A stretch of DNA of 64,000 nucleotides from contig JANPWX010000029.1 of the NCBI GenBank assembly GCA_024734555.1, positions 1,865,536 through 1,929,535 of the forward strand, written 5' to 3'. Under the pieces are notes generated by a model. That model made no database searches, was not told where the DNA came from, and saw only the letters and a program-made list of their open reading frames with translations. Positions within the stretch are counted from its first letter, which is position 1. Each line of letters begins with the position of its first letter. Below, piece after piece: positions 50,590-62,710 of this stretch. The DNA is from Trochalopteron elliotii. Its lineage: Eukaryota; Chordata; Aves; Passeriformes; Leiothrichidae. Made by a program: the position numbers and the translations under genes.

Positions 50590-52401
50590 CCTGAACCTTG
50601 GTGTGTTGTTTTTCTTTTCTTTTTTTTCATGTTGATTTGAAGATTATGTAGATTCAGGTAGCCAACGTTCTCCTTTCTTGTTGTAAGAAGGAAGGTTTCT
50701 TTTTTTAACATGGGGGGGCTGGGGTGTCAATCCTGTTCCTAAAAATTTCCTATCCCAAATCTTGATTGAATTGTTCTGTCTGTAGTGCTCTGTGTGCTTT
50801 GTCTTCCTTTGGGATACACAGCTTTACAAAATACTAGTGCAAAAGATACCATAAAGTTTTGCAGTTTCAGGTTTGAGAGATCAAACACCCCAGTGCTGGA
50901 GAGATCTGAGCTAACACATCCAGCTTTTCACAGAGGCACAGCACATCTTGTGTACCTGTATGATGTGTTTCTCAAGTGTCAACATTTAAGATACTTGAAA
51001 CGTTTATTTTGCTCCTTTCTTAATGTTACAGTAAGCATGAAAACTTTGTAATGTTTGTCTTAACTGCTGAGGCTGGTCAAAGGAGACACAAGCAATTGTG
51101 CCTTTGATTTCAGTGTTATGTTTTTGATTTGGAACTGTTATATTATTTGAGCCAAGGGTTATGCACAGTTTTCATTGAAATATACTAAGGCAGTTATCCT
51201 GAATCATTTTAAGGAATGGTCTCAGTTTCATGCATGTAGCATTTCTATCAGGCATCACAATGGAGAATTTTAAAGTTCAGGCAAGGAAACACTAGAAATT
51301 ATGTGCTTTTTTTTCCCCCTGAAATTCTGCTTGCTCACTTTTTCCTCCTAAATAAAGTAAAAACTCCCACTGAGAAATCCTGCCTGCAGAATGCTTTCTC
51401 TCGCTCAGGAAGCTCTTCAGGCAGGAGGCACGAGGCCACAAACATTGGCACACTCACTCACTGTGTGGAGGTGGCTTTATATAAACCAGATTGAAAATAC
51501 ACTTTCAAGCCTCACAACTTCTGTTCAAGCTCTTCATACTCTGTGAACATTAATACCATTTTCTCTTTAGATTTGGTTAGGGTTTTGTTGAAAATGTTGC
51601 CCAAGCAAGGCTGGGGCAATCTCTGTCCCTGCAGGCACCTGGTGGAGCCCTGGGCAGGGCTGTGCTGACCTGAGCAGCAGCAGCTCTTGGGAGGTTATCT
51701 CTGCAGGGCCCTCTAACCTGAGTGGTCCTGCAATTCCCTTATCTCAGCTCACCCAGTGGAAAAGGAAGTAAAAGGAGGATTAAGTATTAACAATAAAATA
51801 AATCAGAACCCAAATCAACTGGAAGTATTTCTGTTCTTTTACAGTACTCTTGTGTTAATTAATGGTTGTGTACCTGGTGAGATCTTCCCTGTTCTATTAA
51901 CTTAAATTTGAAGTTGTTCCTTCTCCAGGTGCTTCTCTGTCATACTGATGAACAAAATTTTTATGTGAAATTGGTGACCTCTGCTTTTCTACTAATCTGT
52001 ATTCCCTTAGTTCAGATTTTTGTTGGACTTGCACATACTTTCCTTGGTCTGTACTTTTCTTTTTCTGCTATGCCATAGGGGTTTTTTAAATGAATAATAC
52101 TGCTTTGTAATTCCTATTCAAGTGTCTTTATTTTACCTTTTAGGAGTCTATTCCATCGTACAAAACTAGCAACAATGGGCATTTTGGTCATCTGTAAAGA
52201 CTGTGCTGGGGAATCTGTCGCCATCCTCAAGTGTCTTCTCTCTCTTTAGGCTCTACAGGGTTTCAGAGGCAAAGAAAATAGATTTGCACAGGACTTAACC
52301 CTGTATCCTCCTGTTTGAGACAACTCCATTTCCTTTACTAAGAGAAATCAAAGAAACAAATTTCACAATGGAATAAGATCCCCCTTCACAAACAGCTGGT
52401 G

Positions 52402-52437
52402 GGTTTTTTTGATTGTTGGGGTTTTTTTGATTGTTGG
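52402..52437. repeat. perfect 18-bp tandem duplication
   Basis: Two identical 18-bp units (GGTTTTTTTGATTGTTGG) lie head to tail. Confidence 0.95.
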
Positions 52438-53561
52438 AGTTTTCTTTAGTTGTGAGCACACTGATATATTACAGCTGTTGCAACCATCCCACAGGCTTTC
52501 CCAGCCCCTCTGGCCTGTCCAGGGTGGTGCCTTTGAAGATGGATTCTTTACTCCCCAGAAGGAATCAAGATTATCCATCTCCCAACCATGCCTTTGTAAC
52601 TAAATGTCCTTGAGCTTTTGCCACTCTGGCCCTTCAGGGAGGTGCCAGGTGTGGGCTGGCACTGAGGGGCTCTGGGAGACCTCCAGCAGTTTTCCAGGAT
52701 CTCTTACCTGCATTTTGCACAGTTATTGTTCACATTTAATCACAAACTCTGTAATACTGACATGGTGTGCAGGATGGTGTTACTTACCACGTCTTGGTGT
52801 GAAATGAATCCATTACAAATCACTTAAGTGTATAGACCATGTAATTTGTTTTCTATTCTTGTTATCAGTTCAGGGGAAAAAAAAAAAGGACTCGGGCAAA
52901 AATGTCACAGAAAATGTTTTGCTGTTAATGGCATTGCTCTCTAGGTATAGGAACTGGGAAAATGACTGATATTGGTGAATTTACTGTAATGTCTTGTGTA
53001 CAAGGTCTGGGATGATGTGTGCATGACAGGTATGTCAGCAATGGAGCTCTGGTTTCCAGCATTTGTTCATGAATAACCCTGTTCTTATGAGTCGTACCCA
53101 TAAAAAAAGCTGAACCATGGACAAGCAGGAGTGGTAGTGGAGAAAGGAGAAAGTGAAGAACAGAAAGGCAAAGGATTTAGAAGATTGGCAGAGAAAATAT
53201 CAGTCTGAACAGGCACAGAATAGAGTAGGAGATAAAGCAGAGAAGCAACGTGGTTGTGAGGCTGTTGAAGGAAGGATTTATCTCACCAAAAGGAATACAG
53301 TTTGTCAGTCTCTGTATTTGCTAAAGCTCATTCAGTATTCGTGATGATATATGGAAATAATAGTAGAGGGAAGAGGAACACTTAGAGTGTGAGACTTTTC
53401 CTTTCAGCTGTGTTTATTTAAATGAATGGGAAACCCTGCCATGTGGTAGACTTCTCAGACGAGCTTCTTACGAATTACTTAGTACTCCATAACTTAGTAC
53501 TGATGCAGTAATTCTTTCTCTACAAGCAATTATTTGTATGTACAGAAGTGTCAGCAGCTTG

Positions 53562-53845
53562 TGATGTATTACAGGCTGGTGTAGTGTGCTGCTAATAGAA
53601 GTTAGTCTGCCAAATTAGCGAGGCAGAGCAGTATGAGAACTGGTGTGACCTATTTCTGCATTTCTTACGGGAATTCAGAGGAATAGCTGTAAGAGAAACT
53701 CAGACCCCAGCATTGCTTTCATAATCAACTCCCAAGCAGTGGGATATATAAGATACCAGCTCACATGGGAAGAGAACAATAAACAGGATTTGTGTGTGTC
53801 ACTTGTAACTGTAGCTGTCGGGAATATTCCTTCTGATTTCATTTC
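53562..53845 (+). mobile_element. possible LTR fragment (TATA plus polyA module)
   Basis: TATATAAG (53745-53752) is followed 26 bp later by AATAAA (53778-53783) and then CTGTCGGGAA (53815-53824), an arrangement like the U3-R-U5 core of avian retroviral LTRs. TG at 53562 and CA at 53800-53801, each flanked by CTTG, would give a 240-bp element. That would leave almost no U5, so these ends are doubtful. It could also be an ordinary sequence with a chance TATA box. Confidence 0.32.
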
Positions 53846-54436
53846 TGCTTCTCATTTTCATGAGATTAAGTTGTTGTTAATATGTTGACAGCTACTACTT
53901 TATTTATTTTACTGTAGTGTTTATGCTACAAATTTCATCTCTCCTTCATTGTCTGTGTTGTCTAGAGTGAAAACAGTATTTTATTGGAGACCTTTTCTGT
54001 GTAATGCATTTCTGTATGGATTTCAGGCCATATGACTGAAAAAGTATCTGCTTATGTAGTCTAATAGAAACTTTCATGGATGGGAACCAAGGTAATAATA
54101 AGGTAATAACTGAATATACTGCTACTGTTGTAGCTTTTTAAGGTGCTGACTTCAGTTGCAAAATGCTAATAAAGTACAATACTACTAGAGGTTTACAGAT
54201 TTTAAAAAGCAAAGCCAAGCCTGTCATAAGGCCAGGTGGAATTGTGCAGCAGAATTGTCTCTTGATTTTTTATTCTGCAATTTATCAAGGACTTTTATTT
54301 TTTTCCCCTTTTCTTGTTGCAGGCTTCAGAGTAGTGAATACTGTAGGTGGGGGTATGGTGGCACATCTCTGACAACTTTTGTGTGTTTCTGATGCTTCAT
54401 GGTGGTACAGAAATGAAACAGGATAGAGAAAATTCT

Positions 54437-54486
54437 NAGGGCTGTGTCCTGTCCTGTTCCTGCTCTCCTGTCCTGTGCTGTTCCCC
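54437..54486. other. single N beside CCTGT-rich low complexity
   Basis: An undetermined base at 54437 is followed by irregular CCTGT/CCTGC-type repeats. An N beside simple sequence suggests an assembly join or a collapsed repeat rather than a plain base-call ambiguity. Confidence 0.55.
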
Positions 54487-57400
54487 ATGACTCCAGCAGG
54501 ACTGGGATGGGCATGAGGAGCCCTGGTACAGGCAGGTACAGGGTTCTTTGTTGTGGCTGTGCTGCTCTTTGTTTTCATTGTCTGTACATACAAATGCTGG
54601 CTGTTTCTCTGAGGTGAGTGTCCCCTAGCAGAGAAGGGGCAGCAGGTGCTTCTGTGCCTCTTCTTTCAAGGAAACCTGTCCTTTTATACGGTTCTAATGT
54701 TGCCTGGTGCTAAGAAAACACTCTGATGAACATGCATAGCAGTCGAAGCAACCATTAATGTGCTAATTACCTGGTATTTTTATTGACATGCAAAGCAGTG
54801 CCTGTAGCTCCTCTCACCTTCACACACCAACAGATTTCAGTTACCATTTTTCCAGTCCAGCTCTCGTACACATGGAAGTGTGAAGTACAAGAAGTGCCTT
54901 GTGAGAGTGTTGAAAAGGTTTTCCTTCAGGGATCTCAGAATAATAGGGGCAGTCAGTGTTTCTCAGTCCTCATTTGAATGAAGTTTTTGCAAGTGTTTCA
55001 TTTTGAAAAGTTCTTACTGATCCATGGAAATAAACGTAGCTACTCCATCCAGGTTCTTCTGGTACTGGTTCCTTAGATTACTTCAAAGTATGTAAACCTG
55101 ATATTTTGCATGAACTGGGGATTGTAGGAAGTATGAACCAACCAGCTGTAATTTCATAATAAGGCTGCTTTCTATTCTGAAGTGTTTTAGCAAACACTAA
55201 TTTAGTTTGAAAAATAAATAAATAAACAAAAAATAATCAAGCAACTGATTTCCTGATATCAAAATTGCTTCCTATAACAAGAGTCAAGGATTCTCTTGAA
55301 TACAAGGGACTTTAACGATGTCTGGCTTGGTATTAAGATAAGTGTTTATATTCAAATGTAGAAAGACGAGTTGCTCTTAAAGCTGCCGGTTTAATGGTTT
55401 TGTCTAATTGAATTCTTGTTTAATTCTTAGGATGAAGAAGTGATTGGCTTAGGTTAATTCAGAAATCGTGCAAAAGTTACTCTTTGAAACCATTTTAGGA
55501 TTTTATTTTCACATTGCTGATTAGCATTTTGAACACTATACATGCTCTTGATTCTAAATGAACTAAAAAAATAAATGCCAAGTTAAATCTGCTTAAATTT
55601 GGGCCTGCACCTGTTTAATCATTCACTCAGAAGATGTGCATGGGTTTCACTGCATTTAAAATCACTACTTAATTATTAATACTATTAAAATGCTGGTAAA
55701 ACATAGCGAGTTGCTAGAAGCCCTTTCAAAAGGTATTATTGAACCTTTAAAAAAAATGGAGTTAAGTAAAAGAAGTCAGGATTGCATTTTTCTCACTTCA
55801 TTTCAGTGCAGTGAAGCCTGATACTGGCTTCAGGTGGAAACATTGCTGCCCATGTCTGAAGAAGTTTCTAATACTATGAGAAGATCACTGGTGATAAAGT
55901 CTCTAGTACAGTACCAAGAGCAAGGAAAGGGCAGTAAGATGGTGACTTTAATTACGTGTATAAATTAAACTCTTTGCTAGAGTCCTGTGATTGAAACTCA
56001 TTACTCTAAGTTTATTGTTTGTTGTGAGTGTAAACTACAACCCAATTAAGTTTGAAAGGATGGTTTGATAGATGCTCACAGTCTCTGGCTTTTGGAAGGG
56101 AAAAAACCCTGTCAAACAGTTCAAGATGATCTCGTTGGCTGTGCTTTCTAGTCTCTAACCCAAAACAAGTTAATGGATTGAACACTGCAGCAGGAAAAAA
56201 AGGAATGTGTTGCATGGGATGAGATGTACTGAAGCCTTCAAGAAGTACTGTCTCATTTTTTTTCTGTCTGCATGGAATTCTGCTGTGTGTTTTCTTATGA
56301 GGGGGTATAACCTTCTCCAAGTGACACAGAAAATGAGTCATTTGGGATGTCACCAAACTTCACAATGGGCAGCATCAGGTCTTTCTGTGGCATAGGAGCA
56401 TGAAGATCTGATGTACCCCAGTATCTTCTACCTGGTTGGACTGGCCATGCCATTCTTAGGTTTTCTTTTTATTTCTTTTTTTTACATGTGTTTTTTTAAT
56501 GTCAGCTGCTGCAGAGTGATGCTGGCTTTGCTCTCAGCATGTTCATTACACCATTACTGAACAGCTTCCCCTGGGTGGCTCCAGGGCCATATTACACCTT
56601 GTGAGGTCCCTGTTTGTACCATGCATAGACAGGTCCTGCTCTGTATGGATGAGGTATGGGCTCTGTAGATACAACATGGGGTTTTTCACACAAGTCATTT
56701 CTTTGAAAAGATGCAAAATGTTGTCAAAGCCTTGTACCAGAAATATTACGGGACACTGACATGGGCAAAGCTCCTGCCTTCCTTTCTCTTTCTCAAAGCT
56801 GTGCTTGTGCTGACACTGAACTTGTGCCTCACCAGTCTCAGTCATTAAGGCTGGTGGGAAATCACTTGAAAAAAGTTACCCTATTCCTTCACTAAATCCA
56901 TTTCTAGTCTCCTCCTGCTGGAGACTAATACCAATCCTTATAGTTAAACAGGTATTTGAAGTCCAGATTTCCTTCTTGTTAGAGAAATGCATTTCAAAAA
57001 AGTGGCTGCACTCAGTGATCTGTTCATATGGGGTTGCTCTGCAAACAAGGTCCTCCTTAGGATGTGATGACCTTATTTTGACCTTGATCCTTATGTCAAC
57101 TCAAAATATCCATCAAAAGAAGTTGCAGAAAGCTCCTCTAGTTTTAGCCTGCCAACAATAATTGAAAAATGTAATTTGTCACTCTCCTGAATAACCTTGA
57201 TGCACCAACCATGTGTTCTATACATGAGTTTTATTTGTAGTGCTTTGAATGCTGTATTAATTTGCTTGTGAAAGAAATAGTTGAGAAATAATGAACTCCA
57301 AATACTTCTACAATTGCAAAGTACTGCTGTGGCATAGACTTATCTATCATGAGGTTCATCTTCTCCAGTGTGGCCTTATCCATGGGCCACAGTGCCTTCA

Positions 57401-57862
57401 GGGATGGAGCTGCTGCTGCACAGACACAGCCACAGATCCTCTGAGATGTGCCTGCTCTGCTCTGGGCCTGGCTGTGGCCACAGGCACGTGAGGGTGCCCC
57501 AGTCCCAGCTGGTCACAGCCCCTCGGACAGGGGCTCACAGAGGAGTTCCATCCTGGCCACACAGACACAGCAGCAGTGCCCTGGCCACCTGCAGCCCAGG
57601 TGTGTGGCCATTGCTGTTATCAAAACGTTCCCAGGCACAGCAGTGAGGTGATAAGAGCAGGGCACAGCAGTGAGAGCAGAACACAGCTGATAACAAGCAC
57701 TGGACTCTAACAGCCAGGCAAGAGAGCCCCATGGCAAGCAGGGGAGGCTGCTGATTAACAGCCAGGCTGCAGTGACAGCTATAAATTCCACCTGCCTTGT
57801 TCCAATCAAATCTGTCATTATCTCAAATCCTTTGAGCATCACATTGGGCACCAGAAAACGAC

Positions 57863-58445
57863 TGTCATAGTTTAATCCCAATTAAAAACTGCACCTCACA
57901 CAGCTCTCTACACACTGGTGGGATGGGGGAAAGGATGGGAAGGGTAAAAGAAAGAAAACTTGTGGTTTGAGATAAAAACAGTTTCACAGCAAAAGCAAAA
58001 CCTGTGTGAGAGCAAAGCAAAACAAGGAATTCATTCACCACTTCCTATGGGCAGGCAAAGAATTAATTCATCACTTCCCCAGCAGAGGAACAGCAGAGCC
58101 CCACAACACATTGGTGCCTTGGGAAGACAAACACTGTCACTGTAAACATCCCCACTTCCTCCTTTGGGAATGTTTATACACTGAGCATGATTCCCTCCAG
58201 TCTGGGGTACCCCTGTGGTCACTCAGGGTCAGTGTCCAGCTGTGTCCCCTCCCAGCCCCATGGGCACCCCCAGGTTCCTCATTGCTGGGTGGGGAGAGGA
58301 GCAGGAAAGGCCTTGGCTCTGTGTGAGCCCTGCTCAGCAATAAGGAAAACATCCCTGTGTTAGCAAACCATTTCCAGCACAGTCCAAAACACAGCCCATG
58401 CCATACTTATAGAAAATTAGCTCTACACCAGCCAAAACTAGCACA
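57863..58445 (-). mobile_element. ERVL-type solo LTR, minus strand
   Basis: On the minus strand this 583-bp block begins TGTGCTAGTTTTGGCTGG and ends near CTATGACA. I recognise it from memory as an LTR family dispersed through bird genomes, usually filed under ERVL. The minus-strand TATAAA is at 58173-58178. The usual polyadenylation signal appears degraded in the 57970s. I do not find a matching 5-bp duplication at the tentative ends (ACGAC before, GTCAT after), so the ends may be off by a few bases, the duplication may have decayed, or a longer element may have been rearranged. The GC-rich sequence at 57360-57860 could be a remnant of internal provirus, but I cannot show this. Confidence 0.85.
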
Positions 58446-58689
58446 GTCATTTATGAAAAGTGTTGCATTTTATTGCTTCTTTCCAGTCTGTAAACTTTCA
58501 AACAACTTTATTTATTTTTCTTCTAATCATGAACATCTCAGCCTCCTCAATAGATTCATTCCTCAATCCCATAATGTAAAGTGTATCCATTTAAGTAGTC
58601 TTTTAAAATATGCATTTATCCCGAGCTTATGGATGGGTTTGCAAAGATGATCTTCCTCATATTCTAAACAATCTCTGTTACCCAGTGAA

Positions 58690-58990
58690 TATTTTAAGGA
58701 ATTAAATTCTCCTATACGGATTCGGATTTGTTTATTTTAAGGTGCATTTGGATATGTATTTAAAAGAAATGGTTCCTAGAAATGACAACAGAATTTATAG
58801 CATCTAGTAACTGTAAACAGCTCAGTATTCCAATTGTACATCCAAGAAACCTGAGAAATAAACTAACATTTTAAGTGTTGTGCCTGTTTATGGCATTGCA
58901 GGAACGATGGCAATAATTGCAGCTAAATACAATAATGGAGCCTGTCATGGCTATAAGGCAGCTGCAGTAGGAGTGATGGCCCTAAGTGCA
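58690..58990. promoter_or_regulatory. candidate conserved non-coding element beside ERVL LTR
   Basis: Unique sequence contains SOX-type ACAATAATGG (58929-58938), CAATAATTGCAGC (58911-58923) and a CTATAAGGCAGC word (58951-58962). It starts about 245 bp beyond the LTR ending at 58445. Confidence 0.3.
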
Positions 58991-61900
58991 TGATGATACT
59001 TTTGGGAACAAAGCCCCATGTTTGTGTTTGGGTGTTGAGGTTTTCTGAGTGACACTAATGTGAGCAAGCAGAAAGGGCAGGACTGTGACAAACAACTGAG
59101 GGCCTTACCCTGGGAGCATTTGCATTCCTCCACCAGGCTGCTGAGCCCCATGGAGGGCAGTCACATACAAGTCTCCTTTGCAGCAGGGTTGCCAGGTGCC
59201 CTCATGGTCAGGCCTGAGTCCAGCAGAACCACAGATTTGATTCACATATCTCCCCAGACCTGTGCATGCTGCAGGCTGAGCACACACCGTGCTGCTCAGG
59301 GTGCTCACTGGGTCCAACACTCACTGTGGGTGCCCTGGTCCCAAAGGATTCTGCTGGCACACATCCCTGTGAGTGCCCAGCCTGTGTCCTGTGGGGTCTG
59401 CACTGCCAACACTGAGGAGCATCAGCTTTCCTGGCATGGTTAATGGCCACTGGGACAGAATCACCTTGGCAGCTGCCCCCTTGCCTCTTGCCTAAGCAAA
59501 GGTTGGGGTGTGATCTGTGTATGATTTCTGAACCCACTGTGGAATAGCTGTGCTGTTTTCAGTCTGTTTGTGTGTATGAGCCATCCAGGATTAGCTGAGC
59601 AGCAGCTCTAGGTTTGTCCTGCATATTCAGCTATGAAAATGAGAAGCAGGAAACATCTGACACCTAGGAGGAAAAAAGACAACATGAACCTCTGAAATCC
59701 TACCTTCCACTGAGAGAAGGCAGAGCTCATCTTTCTTTAAGTAATTTTAAAGTGTTTTAATACTTATTTAATATGTATCTCTCTGAGTTTGTTCTCCTGT
59801 GTTACTTTCCTCTGTTTTCTAGGGCTGAGAATTTGTCCCTTCAGTGGAAGTACAGTAGAGCACATTAGTACAGGCTTTACAGGCCTTATGGAGCTTCTGT
59901 AACCCACATGAGAACTTGAAGTTGTTGCTAAATACACAACATGCAATAATTAATGTACTGTAAAGTCAGTTACTCTCTCAATTGACAGTTTTCCAGGAGA
60001 GAGGGAAGCAAGTAGAGAGGCCTGGTTTTGTTTGATATTAGCTGTACACAGCTGTCTGTGCTGCTGTACACCTGCAGTCACAGCCAAGTCCTGTCTTTAC
60101 CCAGTGCACTGTTGAATCTCTTTCTTTGCATTCTTGCTGTGTAACTTTTATTAGTCTTTTGTGCACACTTCTTCTTTAGAGTGCTGGAAAATAATGAAGT
60201 TGCTCTGATTTCACTGCTGTGTGTGTGAATGCTCTATCTAGTCATGAAGCTGGTTCATCTTAATCTCTATTCTAAAAGGCCTTTTCTTTATAGCAACTAC
60301 CCAAGGAAGACCTACATACAATCTCTATTGGAAGCTTTCACATTATTCCATTGCTTCATGAAGAATTTATTAATTTTATAAAGTATGTCTAAGCAATGCA
60401 TCAGTAATTTATGAAGTTTTCATCATCATTTTTGCAGACTGAGGGCATGTGGGAAATATCATTTGTGCCACTGGAATGATGCTCAGAAAACAAAAAATTA
60501 ATACATCCACCAGGCTGTGTTACAGCTGTTTCCTACTGCACCATTTTGGCTGCACTTCAAATATGGAAATCCTCTGGATGCTATTTGTTCTTGTGAATGT
60601 AATATCTGCACAAAATGAGTGGGGTGGTTTTTTACATCTTGTTGTATGTTTTCCTTTATTTAAGGGCAAACTTTGGTGGACCATCTAGTGCAGTAGTAAC
60701 TGGAACAGGGAACTTTCCATGTTTGCTAGTCTGATGGCATTCTTACACCAATCTCAATCTGTTACCTCTACCTCTTTTTCCAAGTCACTGAAAGCCACAC
60801 AAAATGTCCTGCATGGCCAGGTGTGCTGTGCTGGCCCCCTCTCTGGTCCAAGGAGACATTTATGGGGTCCTTGTTTCCCAGCTGAGCTGTACAGCTCCCA
60901 CCTGGACCTCTGAGGCACAGCACAGTTATTTTGTGTGGATGAAGGAAAGACAATACAGTTCTGATATCAGTTGTAAACTCATCTCTCTGGCCTGGCACGT
61001 ACTGGTTTTTACAAGGTCAGCATCTGATAAATTTGTGTTTGGGTAGGTGTGTTTGTGCCATTTTCAGCTCTATTCCAGTGAGCAAGGGAAGAAAAGCTAA
61101 AGATCCCCTTGAGACAATTAAATATGTCTCATTAGTTAGTTGCCTGGATTAAGTCTTTGAAGGGATTGATTTATAGACATGCTCATTCACTGCTATTGCC
61201 AAGCAATCAACTTAAAAAAAAAAAAGAAAAGAAAAATGTATAGGGTCCTTTTTTGCTCTGGTTTTTGTTTTGTGTGCTATGGAAGATGTTAAGATTATTT
61301 CCTTGAAGACCTGAGCATTCTGGACTTAATTGGGTAACTGGTAAGATGTAAACTATTAAACCTCATGCATTTTAATTTTAAAGGGCCATTGCACTACTGT
61401 TGTCATTTAAATATTTCAAAAATTTTGTTTCCAAACCTAAAGGGTTAACATTCAGTTCCTGATTATTTGGTGTTTACTACACAAAGGCTGTAACTTATGT
61501 GCAATAATTAGAAGGTTTATTGTTCTCCAACTGAAAATTTAGGCACTTGCTTTTCATTTACTGACATTTCTTTGGCAACACTGTCAAACTCCTACCTACT
61601 CTCTGTAGGCAAGTGATAAATATGCAACGTTTACAATGGAGCTATTTTAAAATGTAACTTAAACGGTACCTATAGCAAACTAACACAAAAACTTCAGTGT
61701 TTACATGCACTGAGCCCAGGCTTCTTTCCTGGAAACTTCTGTTGCTGAAGTCAGTAAGAACATATTCAACACGTTTTCCATTAAGCTGGGAAAGAGCTTC
61801 CTTTCCTTTACTTCACCTTGACTCTGAAAAACAGAAACTTGGAAGAAGTTGTTGTTAGAGCAGGTTTCGTTTGATTGCAAGACTGAAAAAAAAAGTATGC

Positions 61901-62499
61901 ATGAAAGCCATCTGTTGATAATTGAAACAGTAATATCATTTCTTAACACTTCAGCTGGATTATACTAATGGAGATTTTGAGAGAACAGGCAGGTAGGCAG
62001 AACAGGTTTAGAAGCAGGGATATTTATCCAACTAAAGCAAGCTTGTAAAATATCAATGTTTATAATCCATTTTTTATACACCGAAATACAAATTCCAGTG
62101 AAAATAGAGCCCATGTTAGAAAGATATCTTTGAAGCTTCTTTTATTTTCATCAAAATATGATACAGTTCTAATGCCTCATGTTTTCTGGCTGAGTGTGTG
62201 TAAATACATGCCTTGAAAATGTCCAGTATCTGCAGGAATATCCATACAAAAACCAAAATACCCATTCAAGGTATTCTTTAATATCTTTTTAAAACATATG
62301 TTTTGCACTAGGTTGTAAAGAGCTGTACAAGTATCCACTTGGTATAGAAAGCCCTAATTATACATTAAAAAAGCTTAATAAGAGAAAAAATCTGAAAGTG
62401 CTTGGAGATGATCTTGTGTTCATGGCTGAATGAATATCCTTGGCACCAGTGATCTTCAGTTCACTGAGAGGGGAAATCAGGAGTGCTAAATAATCAGCT

Positions 62500-62710
62500 A
62501 AAGGTGCTCTGCAGGTTATAGATTGAATGCTTGTGATACAGATGTACCCACTGCCTGTGTTGTATTGTTCATGAGCATTGCAAATAAGTCATACAAATTG
62601 TACTTTTAGTGCAGAAAGTGTGTGCAGGTCACAGGTTCTCTGCATCATTAATTATTGTGATTGTGATTGGGAGAGGTGGGTGTGTGGAATAATTTAGAGG
62701 CATTCATCCC
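62500..62710. promoter_or_regulatory. candidate conserved non-coding block
   Basis: ATCATTAATTATTGTGATTG (62645-62664) includes a TAATTA core and is followed by a second GTGATTG. The stretch is unique and not low complexity. Confidence 0.25.

Larger units (their letters stand above)
49212..57862. other. gene-free DNA between LTRs
   Basis: Contains the poly(A) tract and T-rich block near 49.3-49.6 kb, the open frame at 50266-50589, GC-richer patches at 51600-51770 and 52480-52700, and an AAAT-rich spot at 55210-55235. A GC-rich stretch at 57360-57760 leads up to the ERVL LTR. Within it, GGCACAGCAGTGAG-type words repeat near 57634 and 57660. No gene was recognised. Confidence 0.6.
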
